64,000 nucleotides of DNA, from positions 62,001 through 126,000 of the forward strand of contig NZ_JAATNW010000003.1 of the NCBI RefSeq assembly GCF_012911815.1. The letters are read 5' to 3'. Made by a program: the position numbers and the translations under genes. The notes under the pieces are model-generated. The model was not told the origin of the DNA. It made no database searches and saw only the letters and a program-made list of their open reading frames with translations. This DNA comes from Alteromonas ponticola. Lineage in GTDB: Bacteria > Pseudomonadota > Gammaproteobacteria > Enterobacterales > Alteromonadaceae. Below, piece after piece: positions 7,942 through 17,913 of the stretch. Within the stretch, counting starts at the first letter, position 1. Each line of letters begins with the position of its first letter.

Positions 7942-8814
7942 ATGATAAACACTGTCTGGTTAAAAACGTTTTGCACCCTTGCTGAAACCAAGCACTTCAC
8001 GCTAACCGCAGACAAACTGCACATGACGCAATCCGGGGTCAGCCAACATATAAAGAAACTTGAAGCGCAAATGGGTGTGTTATTGATAGCGCGAGAAGAT
8101 AAGCAATTTCGTCTCACTGAAGCCGGCTGTAAACTTTATACTGAAGGTAAAGCGATTGTGGAATCGTTATCGATCCTGCGCCATCGTGTCACTGACGACC
8201 CGGCCTTTGAGGGTACCGTGAAAGTCATGTCGCCGGGTAGTGTAGGCTTAAAGCTATACCCTTACCTACTTACCTTTCAGCGTCAGCACCCCAAACTGAA
8301 TATCGAATATCGATTTGCTCCAAACGATGATACTATCGAAGCACTCACTGAGGGCAGTGCCGATATTGGTCTGGTTACCAACAAACCTGATGATATGTCG
8401 CTCATTTCCGAAGCGATCGGAGACGAGTCCCTGCTGGTGGTAACGCCCGCAGAGATAGTCGAACCGGACTGGAAACATTTAAGTGCATTGGGCTTTATCG
8501 ATCATCCTGATGGAAAGTATCATGCGAACCTGTTACTTAGTGCCAATTTTGCAGAATATGTAAAAAAACCGCAGTTAAAGCAAGCAGGCTTTTGTAATCA
8601 AATTGGTTTGATCCCTGAGCCTGTCAGCATGGGCTTAGGTTTTACTGTTTTACCTTTGTATGCAGTGGAATCGTTTTCCAAGCCTCAACTTATCCGGGCA
8701 CACCAATTGCCCGTGCCCGTCAGCGAGACATTATATCTATGTTGCCGTCGACAAAATTTCATACCCAAGCGGGTAGAAGTTATCGTGCAAGAAATTAAAC
8801 GCAAGCTAGCCTAA
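7942..8814 (+). CDS. LysR-family transcriptional regulator
   Basis: This 290-residue LysR-type regulator has an N-terminal winged helix-turn-helix (about residues 1-60; FTLTADKLHMTQSGVSQHIKKLE) and a periplasmic-binding-like effector domain from about residue 90. It is divergent from the VOC gene with a 93-bp spacer, the usual arrangement for a LysR regulator and its target. The inducer is not known. Confidence 0.85.
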   Translation: MINTVWLKTFCTLAETKHFTLTADKLHMTQSGVSQHIKKLEAQMGVLLIAREDKQFRLTEAGCKLYTEGKAIVESLSILRHRVTDDPAFEGTVKVMSPGSVGLKLYPYLLTFQRQHPKLNIEYRFAPNDDTIEALTEGSADIGLVTNKPDDMSLISEAIGDESLLVVTPAEIVEPDWKHLSALGFIDHPDGKYHANLLLSANFAEYVKKPQLKQAGFCNQIGLIPEPVSMGLGFTVLPLYAVESFSKPQLIRAHQLPVPVSETLYLCCRRQNFIPKRVEVIVQEIKRKLA

Positions 8815-8880
8815 GCAACCAATTTTAATCAGTTTGATTTTTTAACACTGATTTGCGTCAGGGTTAGTATTTTCAGATGT

Positions 8881-9543
8881 CTATTGAACAAAATCCTGCC
8901 ACTCAAAATATAGACTCTCACTGTTCAAACATTGTTCAAGAGTCGAAATCATCGACGCCTTTACAGGGGGTTCTTGAATTTTAAAATGGCACTTGAGCTT
9001 GCTACCGGTTTTAGGCTGATGCAGGAGATGAATCGAATCAAAGGAAGGCGCGCCGGTGATCTGATGAATCGCCAGTTGCTCGTGGTCATTAATGGCCACG
9101 CGATCGAAAACTGCGTTAGCAGAGTGATTGCCCTGGCCACGCAGATCGCGGTAATACAACTGCGTTGTAAATATCACTTCATCTGCAAACAACGACTTCC
9201 CACCGCGTTCAAAATGCCCTTCATAAAAAGTTGTATGAAGACTGAGCGTGTGACCTTGCATCAATTGTTGCAACGCAAACGTTTCAGGCAGTATGGTAAG
9301 CGTGGATTTTCCTTTCAAGGCGCGTTGTGCTGATTCTGTTAACGAGACTTCATACAGCAACTGCACATTATGCGGATAATGATACAGAGCCATGTGATAG
9401 GCCAGCCACGTTCCAGAAGGAAGCTGCAACAATGCCATTCCATGTGATCCCATGTAATCATGTTGGGGGTGGTTATCAGCGGCATGTATCACCGAAGAAC
9501 ACCAAAGTAGCGCAATCAAAATCAGTAAGCGGTGCATGATCAT
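8881..9543 (-). CDS. Uncharacterised exported protein
   Basis: I do not recognise this 220-residue protein. It has a clear signal peptide (residues 1-21, ending HAADN) and then a predicted all-beta, histidine-rich protein. HDYMGSHGM near the mature N-terminus and YHMALYHYPH at about 48-57 could bind a metal. Two cysteines lie near the C-terminus. Its ATG overlaps the stop of the upstream MDR reductase (TAATG), so the two are co-translated. A second ATG two codons in is equally possible. Confidence 0.6.
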   Translation of the reverse strand: MIMHRLLILIALLWCSSVIHAADNHPQHDYMGSHGMALLQLPSGTWLAYHMALYHYPHNVQLLYEVSLTESAQRALKGKSTLTILPETFALQQLMQGHTLSLHTTFYEGHFERGGKSLFADEVIFTTQLYYRDLRGQGNHSANAVFDRVAINDHEQLAIHQITGAPSFDSIHLLHQPKTGSKLKCHFKIQEPPVKASMISTLEQCLNSESLYFEWQDFVQ

Positions 9544-10550
9544 TAAACCTTAACAATCAGTTTGCCAATATTATCCCCTGCGAACAGACCGCTTAATGCG
9601 TGAGGTAGTTGCTCGAACCCTTCTACGAAGGTGGAATTGAAAACCAGACTTTCGTCAGCCAGCCAGGGTAGTACTTTATCAAACATTTCCGGCATTCGAT
9701 GAGTAAAATCCCGTGCGAGAATGCCTTGTATAGATGCGCGTTTGTACAATAGATGATGCAGTAGACGGGGGCCTGTCTGTGGGGTGTCTAATCCCCCATT
9801 GTACTGTGAAATTTGACCGCAAATAACCACCCTGGCCCGGACGTTCAATGAAGCCAGTACCGCGTCAGAGATTTGCCCACCTACGTTGTCGAAGTACACA
9901 TCGACCCCGCCCCTTTCTTGCAGGATAGTCTCAATCTGCTGCTCACTTTGTTGCTTGTAGTTTAGAGTTTTGTGCACACCCAGCGTCGTAAGCCACTGGC
10001 ATTTCTCGTCGCTACCCGCAATTCCTACCACCTTGCAGCCTGCTTTAATACCAAACTGGCATACCAGCGACCCCACAGCACCCGCTGCACCTGATACCAC
10101 CAGCGTATCGCCAGCTTTAGGTTGGCCAGCTTCCATCAAGCCGAACCAAGCGGTTCGGCCGGGCATTCCCAATACTCCGAGCGCTGTTTCCACAGGCGCT
10201 ATCGTTGCGTCCAGTTTAGCTAGCTCATTTCCATGCACGCGCGCGTGTGACTGCCAACCGGTATAGCCTGACACCCAATCCCCAGATTGATACGCGGCGT
10301 GGTAACTCTTGAGGACTTGTGACACTGCAGCCGCCCCTTGTATTTGATTGATTGGATGGGGTGCCTCCCAATTGGCTTTCGCCGACTGTTGAATGCGCAT
10401 ATAAGGGTCAACGGAGATAAAGCGCGCCTCAACGAGCACCTCGTTGGCTGAAAGCGTATCATCGAGCACTGATTCTTCATAAGCGTAGTGCTCAGCTCCG
10501 ACTTGCGCTGTTGGGCGCGTTTTATATATCCACTTTTGATGTATTGCCAT
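9543..10550 (-). CDS. NADP-dependent MDR-family oxidoreductase (CurA/PTGR-like)
   Basis: This 335-residue medium-chain dehydrogenase/reductase lacks the zinc ligands, like the leukotriene B4 12-hydroxydehydrogenase / curcumin reductase group. The nucleotide-binding motif SGAAGAVGSLVCQ lies near residues 154-166, and the DVYFDNVGG motif near 215-223 is typical of the group. It probably reduces the double bond of alpha,beta-unsaturated carbonyls with NADPH. It is divergent from a LysR gene (10647) that probably controls it, and coupled to the exported protein downstream. Confidence 0.85.
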   Translation of the reverse strand: MAIHQKWIYKTRPTAQVGAEHYAYEESVLDDTLSANEVLVEARFISVDPYMRIQQSAKANWEAPHPINQIQGAAAVSQVLKSYHAAYQSGDWVSGYTGWQSHARVHGNELAKLDATIAPVETALGVLGMPGRTAWFGLMEAGQPKAGDTLVVSGAAGAVGSLVCQFGIKAGCKVVGIAGSDEKCQWLTTLGVHKTLNYKQQSEQQIETILQERGGVDVYFDNVGGQISDAVLASLNVRARVVICGQISQYNGGLDTPQTGPRLLHHLLYKRASIQGILARDFTHRMPEMFDKVLPWLADESLVFNSTFVEGFEQLPHALSGLFAGDNIGKLIVKV

Positions 10551-10594
10551 TCTGCGTGCCTCACTAAAATTTACCTCAGGTTACACAGATTGCC

Positions 10595-10642
10595 GTTTCC
10601 ATAAAATCGAATTAAAATCAGGAATTATTTCCAAAATGGAAA
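10595..10642. promoter_or_regulatory. Candidate LysR operator between the divergent genes
   Basis: A perfect inverted repeat TTTCCA-AAA-TGGAAA occupies 10628-10642, immediately before the LysR start codon. A half-site GTTTCCA lies 33 bp away at 10595-10601, towards the MDR gene. One full and one half site in a divergent LysR promoter is the pattern of an autoregulated LysR operator, although the palindrome lacks the strict T-N11-A spacing. Confidence 0.5.
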
Positions 10643-10646
10643 CAAT

Positions 10647-11525
10647 TTGAACATCACCGATATTGAAAAAGTGCTTAATGTTGCTGCAACCGAAAATTTG
10701 CAATTAAGCGCCCGACAGCTGCATCTTACTCCAGGCGCATTATCTAAAATAATTAAGCGCGTAGAAGCAACGCTACACGTTCAACTATTTGACAGGCTGA
10801 ACAATACGTTAAAACTGAATCAGCACGGAAAGGGGTTTGTTCGCGATGCCACGCAACTGTTGCTTGATTACCAGCAAATCGAAAGTCGTTATCAACACGA
10901 ACATGCGGTTCATCAACTTACCATCGCCGGACCACCGGTGATCATTAACTATTGGTTTTTCAAATTATTTAATCAGGTAAATCAGCAAAACTTGACCATT
11001 CAGATAAAAGCGGCGTTTGAAGGTCACGCGGTAAAACTTATCAATCAAGGTATGGCGCATATTGCTATCGTCACTGGTCAGGCCCTAAGTGAAAAACATC
11101 CTGATTTACATGCGGTCAGATTGAGTGGGTCTGTGTTTCAGGTTGCTGCAGACAAACGCCACCCAATTTTACAAAAGTATTCCGACGGGCACCTTCCTCG
11201 CAAAGACCTGGACGCGCTGGCCTTCGCAGTACCTGCGGTGTCACCTTTTTGTGGAATTGAGCGTGGTATTGGCTCTGATGGTTGGCGAGACGATAAAATA
11301 CCCCGATTGATCAGATATCGTTGCGATGACTTCGATTCACTTATTAAGTTGGTTAAACAGGGCTGGACATTAAGCTATTTACCCGATTACGTGATACAGG
11401 AAGAAGGATTCAGCAAGTTAACCGTGAAGGATTGCCCATTTACCTGTCATGAGGATATATATCTGGTGTGGCGAGGCACTATGGTAGATGGCTGGCTAAA
11501 TAAACTTATCAACGAATTATACTGA
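10647..11525 (+). CDS. LysR-family transcriptional regulator
   Basis: This 292-residue LysR-type regulator has an N-terminal winged HTH (SARQLHLTPGALSKIIKRVE, about residues 21-40) and a C-terminal effector-binding domain. Translation must begin at TTG 10647, because the nearby ATG at 10636 runs into a stop after four codons. It is divergent from the MDR reductase operon, with a palindrome between them. The effector is unknown, possibly a carbonyl substrate of the reductase. Confidence 0.85.
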   Translation: MNITDIEKVLNVAATENLQLSARQLHLTPGALSKIIKRVEATLHVQLFDRLNNTLKLNQHGKGFVRDATQLLLDYQQIESRYQHEHAVHQLTIAGPPVIINYWFFKLFNQVNQQNLTIQIKAAFEGHAVKLINQGMAHIAIVTGQALSEKHPDLHAVRLSGSVFQVAADKRHPILQKYSDGHLPRKDLDALAFAVPAVSPFCGIERGIGSDGWRDDKIPRLIRYRCDDFDSLIKLVKQGWTLSYLPDYVIQEEGFSKLTVKDCPFTCHEDIYLVWRGTMVDGWLNKLINELY

Positions 11526-11541
11526 ACTCCAATTGGTGAAC

Positions 11542-11557
11542 CCTGCTGAACAGCAGG
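11542..11557. repeat. Short perfect hairpin between convergent genes
   Basis: CCTGCTG and CAGCAGG pair around AA between the convergent LysR and LysE genes. There is no T-run on either strand, so it is a weak terminator at best. Confidence 0.35.
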
Positions 11558-11591
11558 CGCATTTAATCTTAGTAAATATTGCTGAACAAAA

Positions 11592-12215
11592 TTAATTAGC
11601 CTGAACAGCTATTTTTATTCCGAACGCCACCAGCACCACACCGACCATTTTTTCGATGATATTTTTGCTGCGTTTAAATGCCAAAAGCAACCGCGGCTGG
11701 GTTAAAAATAGCGCCACCCCACTAAACCAGAGTAAATGTGCCAGTGAAATAATGGCACCAAAAAGTAGTTGAATAAGCAGCGGTGTGCCAGGCTCTACAA
11801 CCTGGGTAAATATACTTAGAAAAAATACTGTCGTTTTCGGATTAAGTGCATTAGTGATAAAACCTATTTTAAATGCCGAAAGCGCGCTGATATTACCTCG
11901 TGAGTGGCCCAGATCCAGATTGGTGTTCGCTTTAAACGATTTATAGCCCATGTAAATGAGATATGCTGCACCACAATATTTGATCAGTGAAAAAAGTAAC
12001 ACAGAGCTGGAGATGATTAGCGCTAATCCGGCAATGGAATAAGCCACATGCAACCATATTGCAAAACTGACGCCCAGGGCAGAAAACAAACCTGTCCTCC
12101 TGTCATAAAAAATACTGTTTCGCATGATCATGACAAAATCGGCACCGGGACTGATGGCCATAAAGATTGCAATCACGGCAACCGTGGTTAGCTCGGGTAG
12201 AAACTCTATAATCAT
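11592..12215 (-). CDS. LysE/RhtB-family amino-acid exporter
   Basis: This 207-residue membrane protein has about six hydrophobic segments and the family motif ISPGADFVMIMRNS at residues 22-35. RhtB/LysE proteins export amino acids such as homoserine, threonine, lysine or leucine by proton exchange; the substrate cannot be told from sequence. Transcribed alone, convergent with the LysR gene and divergent from glutaminase. Confidence 0.85.
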   Translation of the reverse strand: MIIEFLPELTTVAVIAIFMAISPGADFVMIMRNSIFYDRRTGLFSALGVSFAIWLHVAYSIAGLALIISSSVLLFSLIKYCGAAYLIYMGYKSFKANTNLDLGHSRGNISALSAFKIGFITNALNPKTTVFFLSIFTQVVEPGTPLLIQLLFGAIISLAHLLWFSGVALFLTQPRLLLAFKRSKNIIEKMVGVVLVAFGIKIAVQAN

Positions 12216-12406
12216 GTAAAAATCAGAACCCTATTGGTTTAAAGCGGTGACCGGACACATCATACAAGGTTAAAAGTACAAATTAAAAGTAATCGCTGAA
12301 TGATAACTAACGTATTGAAAGAAAATCGTTTTAGCGCCACACTGAAAACGATGGAACGAACCCTGGCACCGTAATAATCGGCTGACTTATTTTATTTGGA
12401 GTATCA

Positions 12407-13315
12407 ATGCAGGAATTGTTAAACGACATTCTCGAAGAAGTAAAACCGCTTGTTGGACAGGGTAATGTCGCTAGCTATATACCTGAATTGGCAAAGGTGG
12501 ATCCCAATCAGTTCGGCATTGCAATTTGCGATACCCAAGGCAAAGTCACCACCGCCGGGGATGCTAATACAGGGTTTTCCATCCAAAGTATCTCAAAAGT
12601 ATTTAACCTGGTGTTAGCCTATATCTACTATGGCAACTCTCTGTGGGAACGTGTGGGCTGTGAACCATCAGGCTTGCCCTTTAATTCATTAGTGCAGCTG
12701 GAATATGAAAACGGTATTCCACGAAATCCATTTATTAACGCTGGGGCGCTGGTTATAACTGACATGGTGCACTCCAGACTGATTTCACCCCATGTTGCAT
12801 TGCGGGATTTAGTCAGAAAGTTGTCCGGTAACCCTTATATATTGGCCGATGTGGATGTAGCAGAATCAGAGTTTGAGTATCGCGCAAGAAATGCTGCGAT
12901 GTCTTACCTGATGAAGGCTTTTGGTAATTTCCATAACGATGTAGAAGAAGTATTACACACCTATTTTATGAACTGCGCCATTCGCATGAGTTGTGTTGAT
13001 CTGGCACGGGCCACCCAGTTTCTGGCAAACCGGGGCTTCTGCACCATTACCAAGAATGAAGTATTAAGTGGCGATCAAAGCAGACAAGTTAATGCTCTGT
13101 TAGCCACCAGTGGCCTTTATGATGAAGCCGGTAGCTTTGCATTTAAGGTAGGGTTACCGGGAAAAAGTGGTGTGGGCGGCGGCATTATCGCTGTGGTGCC
13201 GGGACGTTTCTCTATTTGCGTATGGTCACCCGCCCTCAATAAAATGGGAAATTCAATGGCGGGAGTTGCTGCGCTTGAATCGCTAACCCGCCATATAAAG
13301 TGGTCGGTTTATTAA
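12407..13315 (+). CDS. glsA: Glutaminase (serine-dependent beta-lactamase fold)
   Basis: This 302-residue glutaminase hydrolyses L-glutamine to glutamate and ammonia. The Ser-x-x-Lys catalytic motif is S61-I-S-K64. The substrate-binding NPFINAGAL segment (about 109-117) and the C-terminal GKSGVGGGI loop are present. Length matches bacterial glutaminases (about 308 in E. coli GlsB). It has its own transcription unit and is convergent with ruvB, with only 8 bp between the stop codons. Confidence 0.93.
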   Translation: MQELLNDILEEVKPLVGQGNVASYIPELAKVDPNQFGIAICDTQGKVTTAGDANTGFSIQSISKVFNLVLAYIYYGNSLWERVGCEPSGLPFNSLVQLEYENGIPRNPFINAGALVITDMVHSRLISPHVALRDLVRKLSGNPYILADVDVAESEFEYRARNAAMSYLMKAFGNFHNDVEEVLHTYFMNCAIRMSCVDLARATQFLANRGFCTITKNEVLSGDQSRQVNALLATSGLYDEAGSFAFKVGLPGKSGVGGGIIAVVPGRFSICVWSPALNKMGNSMAGVAALESLTRHIKWSVY

Positions 13316-13323
13316 TTAATCAG

Positions 13324-14328
13324 CTACTTCTCTGGCTGGAAACCAAAGTGCAGATAGGCACGCTGGGAAACAATTCTTCCTCTGGGCGTGCGTTGTAGAA
13401 AACCCTGTTGAATCAGAAAGGGTTCAATGACGTCTTCAATAGTTTCTTTTTCTTCACCAATGGCCGCGGCCAGATTATCCAAGCCAACTGGGCCCCCATC
13501 AAATTTTTCGATGATTGCCGTAAGTAGCTTTCTATCCATGTAGTCAAAGCCTTCTTTGTCGACATCCAACATGTCGAGCGCGCTGGCAGCAACATCCGCG
13601 GATACTTCTCCGTTCGCTTTTATTTCAGCATAGTCCCGAACCCTGCGTAGTAGGCGGTTGGCAATTCTTGGCGTACCGCGAGAGCGTTTAGCGACTTCAG
13701 TGGCACCTGAGCTATCCATCTGCATATTCAGGTAGCTGGCACTGCGCTCTACGATAGTGGTTAAATCAGCAACATTATAAAACTCAAGTCGCTGGACGAT
13801 ACCGAAACGATCCCGCAATGGTGAGGTTAAAGAACCTGCTCTGGTAGTCGCGCCAATCAAAGTAAACGGGGGAAGGTCTAACTTAATCGAGCGCGCGGCC
13901 GGGCCTTCTCCTATCATGATATCCAATTGATAATCTTCCATGGCAGGATACAGAATCTCTTCCACCACCGGGCTTAAACGATGAATTTCATCAATAAATA
14001 ACACATCGTTGCGTTCCAGATTGGTCAACAATGCGGCTAGATCACCGGCTTTCTCCAGTACCGGACCAGACGTGGTTTTAATGTTGACGCCCATCTCGTT
14101 CGCCACAATATTAGCCAGTGTGGTTTTGCCTAACCCCGGGGGGCCAAAAATCAGCAGATGATCGAGCGCATCACTTCTTTTTCGTGCCGCCTCAATGAAA
14201 ATCTCCATTTGATCGCACACGTGTTGCTGCCCGGTATAGTCAGCCAGTAGTTTAGGCCGTATCGCCCTGTCGATAACTTCTTCTTCAGTGGATGCCTGGG
14301 GTGCTATTAATCTATCTGCTTCAATCAT
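13324..14328 (-). CDS. ruvB: Holliday junction branch-migration ATPase RuvB
   Basis: This 334-residue AAA+ motor has the Walker A motif GPPGLGKTT (about residues 64-72), Walker [10 protein letters not shown], sensor-1 GATTRAG and a C-terminal winged helix (about 260-334) for DNA contact. RuvB hexamers pump DNA through a RuvA-bound Holliday junction so that RuvC can resolve it. It is the last gene of the aspS-nudB-ruvC-ruvA-ruvB unit, 10 bp after ruvA. Confidence 0.98.
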   Translation of the reverse strand: MIEADRLIAPQASTEEEVIDRAIRPKLLADYTGQQHVCDQMEIFIEAARKRSDALDHLLIFGPPGLGKTTLANIVANEMGVNIKTTSGPVLEKAGDLAALLTNLERNDVLFIDEIHRLSPVVEEILYPAMEDYQLDIMIGEGPAARSIKLDLPPFTLIGATTRAGSLTSPLRDRFGIVQRLEFYNVADLTTIVERSASYLNMQMDSSGATEVAKRSRGTPRIANRLLRRVRDYAEIKANGEVSADVAASALDMLDVDKEGFDYMDRKLLTAIIEKFDGGPVGLDNLAAAIGEEKETIEDVIEPFLIQQGFLQRTPRGRIVSQRAYLHFGFQPEK

Positions 14329-14338
14329 TTACTTTAGC

Positions 14339-14959
14339 CTACATCGCTGCCTTAAGTGCTTCGCGAATGACCTCTTCGCTGGCCATACCTTCGTTATAAG
14401 CACCGGAGACCATTTTACTTGCCTGGGCGGGCTTGTAGCCAAGCGCTATCAACGCACTTTGTGCTTCTTCGCGCACGTCATTCAATAGCACTGTGGCATT
14501 TCCGTCTGCGAGTCGGGAATCCAGATCAGGCTGCGCAACACTCTGCTTTTTACCAAAATCAGCTAATCTGTCTTTTAGTTCTACAACCAACCGCTCAGCG
14601 GTTTTTTTGCCAATACCAGGCAAGCGGGTCAAGCCTGAAACATCACCGTGTTGTACACACTGTAAAAACTGGCTCGCCGACATACCGGACAATATTGCCA
14701 GCCCCAACTTGGGCCCTACACCGTTCGCTTTAATCAATTCCCGAAATAACCCGCGCTCAACTTTATCCGCAAAGCCAAACAATAATTGCGCGTCCTCACG
14801 TACCACAAAATGCGTGAATACCGTAACGGGCTGCTCAACCTCGGGTAATTGATAAAAACTGGTCATTGGCATTTGAATTTCATAACCCACTCCGCCCACA
14901 TCAATAAGCACATTGGGCGGTTGTTTTTCTAGTAGCGTGCCGTGAATTCTTCCAATCAT
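14339..14959 (-). CDS. ruvA: Holliday junction DNA-binding protein RuvA
   Basis: This 206-residue protein has three domains: an N-terminal OB fold (1-64), a central helix-hairpin-helix pair (about 70-145; [13 protein letters not shown] and [13 protein letters not shown]), and a small C-terminal domain III that contacts RuvB. It holds the junction in a square-planar form for branch migration. Located between ruvC and ruvB, with a family-typical length. Confidence 0.97.
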   Translation of the reverse strand: MIGRIHGTLLEKQPPNVLIDVGGVGYEIQMPMTSFYQLPEVEQPVTVFTHFVVREDAQLLFGFADKVERGLFRELIKANGVGPKLGLAILSGMSASQFLQCVQHGDVSGLTRLPGIGKKTAERLVVELKDRLADFGKKQSVAQPDLDSRLADGNATVLLNDVREEAQSALIALGYKPAQASKMVSGAYNEGMASEEVIREALKAAM

Positions 14960-14975
14960 AATTACTGCTTCTTCG

Positions 14976-15494
14976 TTATCTTAATCGTCTGCGCACTGTT
15001 TTACTGGCTTGTCCTGCCAGCTTAATCAAGCTCTGCGCGGTATGTGCATGACACAGAGCCACCGCCAGTGCATCGGCCGCATCGGCTTGAGGGGTGCCGG
15101 GCAGATTCAGTAAATGGCGCACCATATGTTGAACCTGCGTTTTTTCTGCACTGCCTTTGCCCACTACCGCCTGCTTTATCTGTCTGGCAGAGTATTCGGC
15201 TACGCTCAGCTCCCCTTGCGTTGCCGCTACCATTGCTGCTCCACGGGCCTGGCCAAGTTTAAGCGCTGAATCTGGATTATGGGCCATAAAAACTTGTTCG
15301 ATGGCAAACTCATCCGGCTGATACTGGCGGATAATCTCGCTGACGCCAGTGAAAATTTGAGCTAATCGTGGGGCAAGTTCATCGCCTTTTACACGAATAC
15401 ACCCGCTGGCGACATAGTGAATTTTACCTGCCTGGCGCTTGATTAATCCATAGCCTGTTACACGAGAACCTGGATCTATACCCAGTATTACCAT
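14976..15494 (-). CDS. ruvC: Crossover junction endodeoxyribonuclease RuvC
   Basis: This 172-residue RNase H-fold resolvase starts at the ATG at 15494, giving [11 protein letters not shown] and almost the E. coli length (173). The acidic catalytic set is visible: D7, E66, D138 and D141. It cuts Holliday junctions symmetrically. The start overlaps the nudB stop by one base (TAATG). In many gammaproteobacteria yebC lies between nudB and ruvC; here it is absent. Confidence 0.96.
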   Translation of the reverse strand: MVILGIDPGSRVTGYGLIKRQAGKIHYVASGCIRVKGDELAPRLAQIFTGVSEIIRQYQPDEFAIEQVFMAHNPDSALKLGQARGAAMVAATQGELSVAEYSARQIKQAVVGKGSAEKTQVQHMVRHLLNLPGTPQADAADALAVALCHAHTAQSLIKLAGQASKTVRRRLR

Positions 15495-15934
15495 TATTTT
15501 TCCTCTGGTACAAACCTTTCTACCGCCTCGCGGTTGGAAGGTGACCACAACCTTGCCAATGCGTCAGTTTTAGAGACCCATTTATAGGCAAGATGCTCGC
15601 TCAGTACAATAGGTATTTGGCTGTCGATTTGGGCGCTGAATACATGTTCGATGTTAAATCGGATGTCTGGGGAATACCGATAACGCCATTTAGGTCTGAT
15701 TTCGTAACGGTTAGTCAGCTGGTGATCGGTAATCATGTGCTCTGCTGGGTTCAGGCGTATCCCGGTTTCTTCCCACACTTCGCGGTACGCTGTCTGAATA
15801 GGCTGCTCGTTTTCTTCCAGAGTGCCGGTGACTGACTGCCAGAACTCAGGATCATCTTCGCGCTGCAAAATTAACACCTGATAGTGCTGATCGTACAGCA
15901 CTACCAGAGCTGATTCGGGGCGTTTAAATGACAT
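15494..15934 (-). CDS. nudB: Dihydroneopterin triphosphate diphosphatase NudB
   Basis: This 146-residue Nudix hydrolase has a complete Nudix box from GTLEEN to REVWEETGI (about residues 37-59). In E. coli NudB removes pyrophosphate from dihydroneopterin triphosphate, the committed step towards folate. The assignment rests on the Nudix box and the conserved position between aspS and the ruv genes. TAATG overlaps join it to aspS and to ruvC. Confidence 0.9.
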   Translation of the reverse strand: MSFKRPESALVVLYDQHYQVLILQREDDPEFWQSVTGTLEENEQPIQTAYREVWEETGIRLNPAEHMITDHQLTNRYEIRPKWRYRYSPDIRFNIEHVFSAQIDSQIPIVLSEHLAYKWVSKTDALARLWSPSNREAVERFVPEEK

Positions 15935-17697
15935 TACCCATTGTCACGGGGCAAGGTTTTAATCGCCAACTCTTGCAATTGTTGTGGATTGGCCGGGCTT
16001 GGCGCGTCGGTCAAGGGACAAGCGGCGGTCGTGGTTTTCGGAAAGGCCATGACATCACGAATAGAGGTTGCGCCGGTCATCAACATAACCAAGCGATCCA
16101 AACCAAACGCTAAGCCAGCGTGCGGTGGCGCACCGTACTGTAGGGCTTCCAGCAAGAAGCCAAATTTGGTCTGCGCTTCTTCTTCGTTAATGCCAAGAAT
16201 AGAGAAAACCGCTGACTGCATATCCTGATTATGAATACGCACTGAGCCTCCGCCCAATTCCACGCCATTTAATACCATGTCGTATGCGTCAGAGATGGCA
16301 TTGGCGGGATCCGCTTTTAATTCTTCGGCGGTTAATCCGCGTGGCGAAGTAAATGGATGATGCAATGCGTGGAACTGACCATCAACTTCTTCAAACATGG
16401 GGAAATCAACGACCCATAAGGGCTTCCAGTCACCTTTTAGCAAATTAAAGTCTTCACCCAGCTTCAGACGCAGTGCACCCATCGCTTCGGTAACGACCGT
16501 GTTGGAATCGGCTCCAAATAATAAAATATCACCTGTCTGAGCACTGGTACGCTCAACAATTGAAGCGGCGATGTCAGCGTTCAGGAATTTAAGAATAGGC
16601 GACTGCAGGCCTTCCAGACCTTGCTGCACATCATTCACTTTCACCCAGGCCAGGCCCTTCGCACCGTAAATACCAACAAATTTGGTATAATCATCAATTT
16701 GTTTGCGTGACAGGCTAGCCCCCTGAGGCACCTTAATCACTGCAACCCGCCCGTTGGGATCGTTAGCTGGGCCGCTGAACACTTTAAAATCGACGTCATT
16801 CAGTAAATCAGCCACATCCACCAGCTCCAGCGGGTTACGTAGATCTGGTTTATCGCTGCCATAGCGTTTCATGGCTTCGGCATAGGTCATGCGCGGAAAA
16901 TCGCCCAAATCCACATCCAGCATCTTCTGGAATAAATCCCGGATCATGCTTTCGGTGATATTCATCACGCCTTCAGCATTTAAGAAGGTGGTTTCCAAAT
17001 CGATTTGGGTAAATTCTGGCTGACGGTCAGCACGCAAATCTTCGTCACGAAAACATTTAACGATCTGATAGTAACGGTCCATGCCCGACATCATCAGCAA
17101 TTGTTTAAACAACTGCGGGGATTGCGGTAAGGCGAAAAACTCACCTTTATGGGTACGACTAGGCACTAAATAATCGCGCGCCCCTTCAGGTGTTGCCTTA
17201 GTAAGAATAGGCGTTTCGATATCCAGAAAGCCCTGTTCCTCTAAAAAGCGACGCACCGCACCGGTGACTTTCGCTCTGAATTGCAAGCGATTGCTCATTA
17301 CCGGACGACGCAGGTCAAGATAGCGATATTTAAGACGCTGTTCTTCTGAGTTTTCCTGGTTCCAATCTAATGGAAGTGCGGCAGAGCGACTGAATATTTC
17401 CACGCCGGTGCCCAGAATTTCAATCTCACCGGTGCTCATTTCTGTGTTCACCTGGCTTTGGGGACGCGCCCTTACCTTACCGGTTAACTTGACGCAAAAT
17501 TCACTTCTAAGCTTATTCGCTTCTGCTAAAACTTCAGGTAAATCAGGATCAAATACGACCTGCACAATGCCTTCACGGTCACGTAAATCAACAAAGATGA
17601 CACCGCCTAAATCCCGGCGTTTATTTACCCAACCACAAAGTGTCACTTCCTGTCCGATATAGGACGCATTAATTTTCCCACAGTAATCTGTGCGCAT
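15934..17697 (-). CDS. aspS: Aspartyl-tRNA synthetase
   Basis: This class II synthetase of 587 residues attaches aspartate to tRNA-Asp. It has an N-terminal OB-fold anticodon-binding domain (1-105), a catalytic core with motif 2 [16 protein letters not shown] and motif 3 [11 protein letters not shown], and the bacterial GAD insertion (about 290-410). The ATG at 17697 gives MRTDYCG, as in E. coli; an ATG two codons earlier is also possible. The open frame extends further, but that part is not family-like. First gene of the unit leading into nudB-ruvCAB. Confidence 0.96.
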   Translation of the reverse strand: MRTDYCGKINASYIGQEVTLCGWVNKRRDLGGVIFVDLRDREGIVQVVFDPDLPEVLAEANKLRSEFCVKLTGKVRARPQSQVNTEMSTGEIEILGTGVEIFSRSAALPLDWNQENSEEQRLKYRYLDLRRPVMSNRLQFRAKVTGAVRRFLEEQGFLDIETPILTKATPEGARDYLVPSRTHKGEFFALPQSPQLFKQLLMMSGMDRYYQIVKCFRDEDLRADRQPEFTQIDLETTFLNAEGVMNITESMIRDLFQKMLDVDLGDFPRMTYAEAMKRYGSDKPDLRNPLELVDVADLLNDVDFKVFSGPANDPNGRVAVIKVPQGASLSRKQIDDYTKFVGIYGAKGLAWVKVNDVQQGLEGLQSPILKFLNADIAASIVERTSAQTGDILLFGADSNTVVTEAMGALRLKLGEDFNLLKGDWKPLWVVDFPMFEEVDGQFHALHHPFTSPRGLTAEELKADPANAISDAYDMVLNGVELGGGSVRIHNQDMQSAVFSILGINEEEAQTKFGFLLEALQYGAPPHAGLAFGLDRLVMLMTGATSIRDVMAFPKTTTAACPLTDAPSPANPQQLQELAIKTLPRDNG

Positions 17698-17807
17698 GGT
17701 CATTGACCCCTGATTTTCTCTATTTTTCTGACTATTCACCGCTATATCAGTGAATAAGGAATTCGTGTGAAAAATACCCGCAAGCACGAGCATTTTTAAG
17801 GCCGCAT

Positions 17808-17837
17808 AGTATAAACAAAAGGCGCGCTAAAGCCCAA
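17808..17837 (-). promoter_or_regulatory. Candidate sigma-70 promoter of aspS
   Basis: On the minus strand a -35 TTGGGC (17837-17832) and a -10 TATACT (17813-17808) are separated by 18 bp and followed by a GC-rich discriminator GCGGCC. Such a discriminator suits a translation gene under growth-rate control. The start would lie about 105 nt before the aspS ATG. Confidence 0.55.
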
Positions 17838-17877
17838 TGGGAATTATCATTAGCAGATAAAATGAAAATTAAGCGTC

Positions 17878-17901
17878 AACGCCTTCGCGATTGAAGGCGT
17901 T
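17878..17901 (-). terminator. Probable terminator of the glr operon
   Basis: AACGCCTTC and GAAGGCGTT pair over nine bases around a six-base loop, 12 bp past the glrR stop codon. On the minus strand the T-rich tract is interrupted (GACGCTTAATTTT), so termination may be partial. Confidence 0.45.
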
Positions 17902-17913
17902 TGGGCACAGGGA

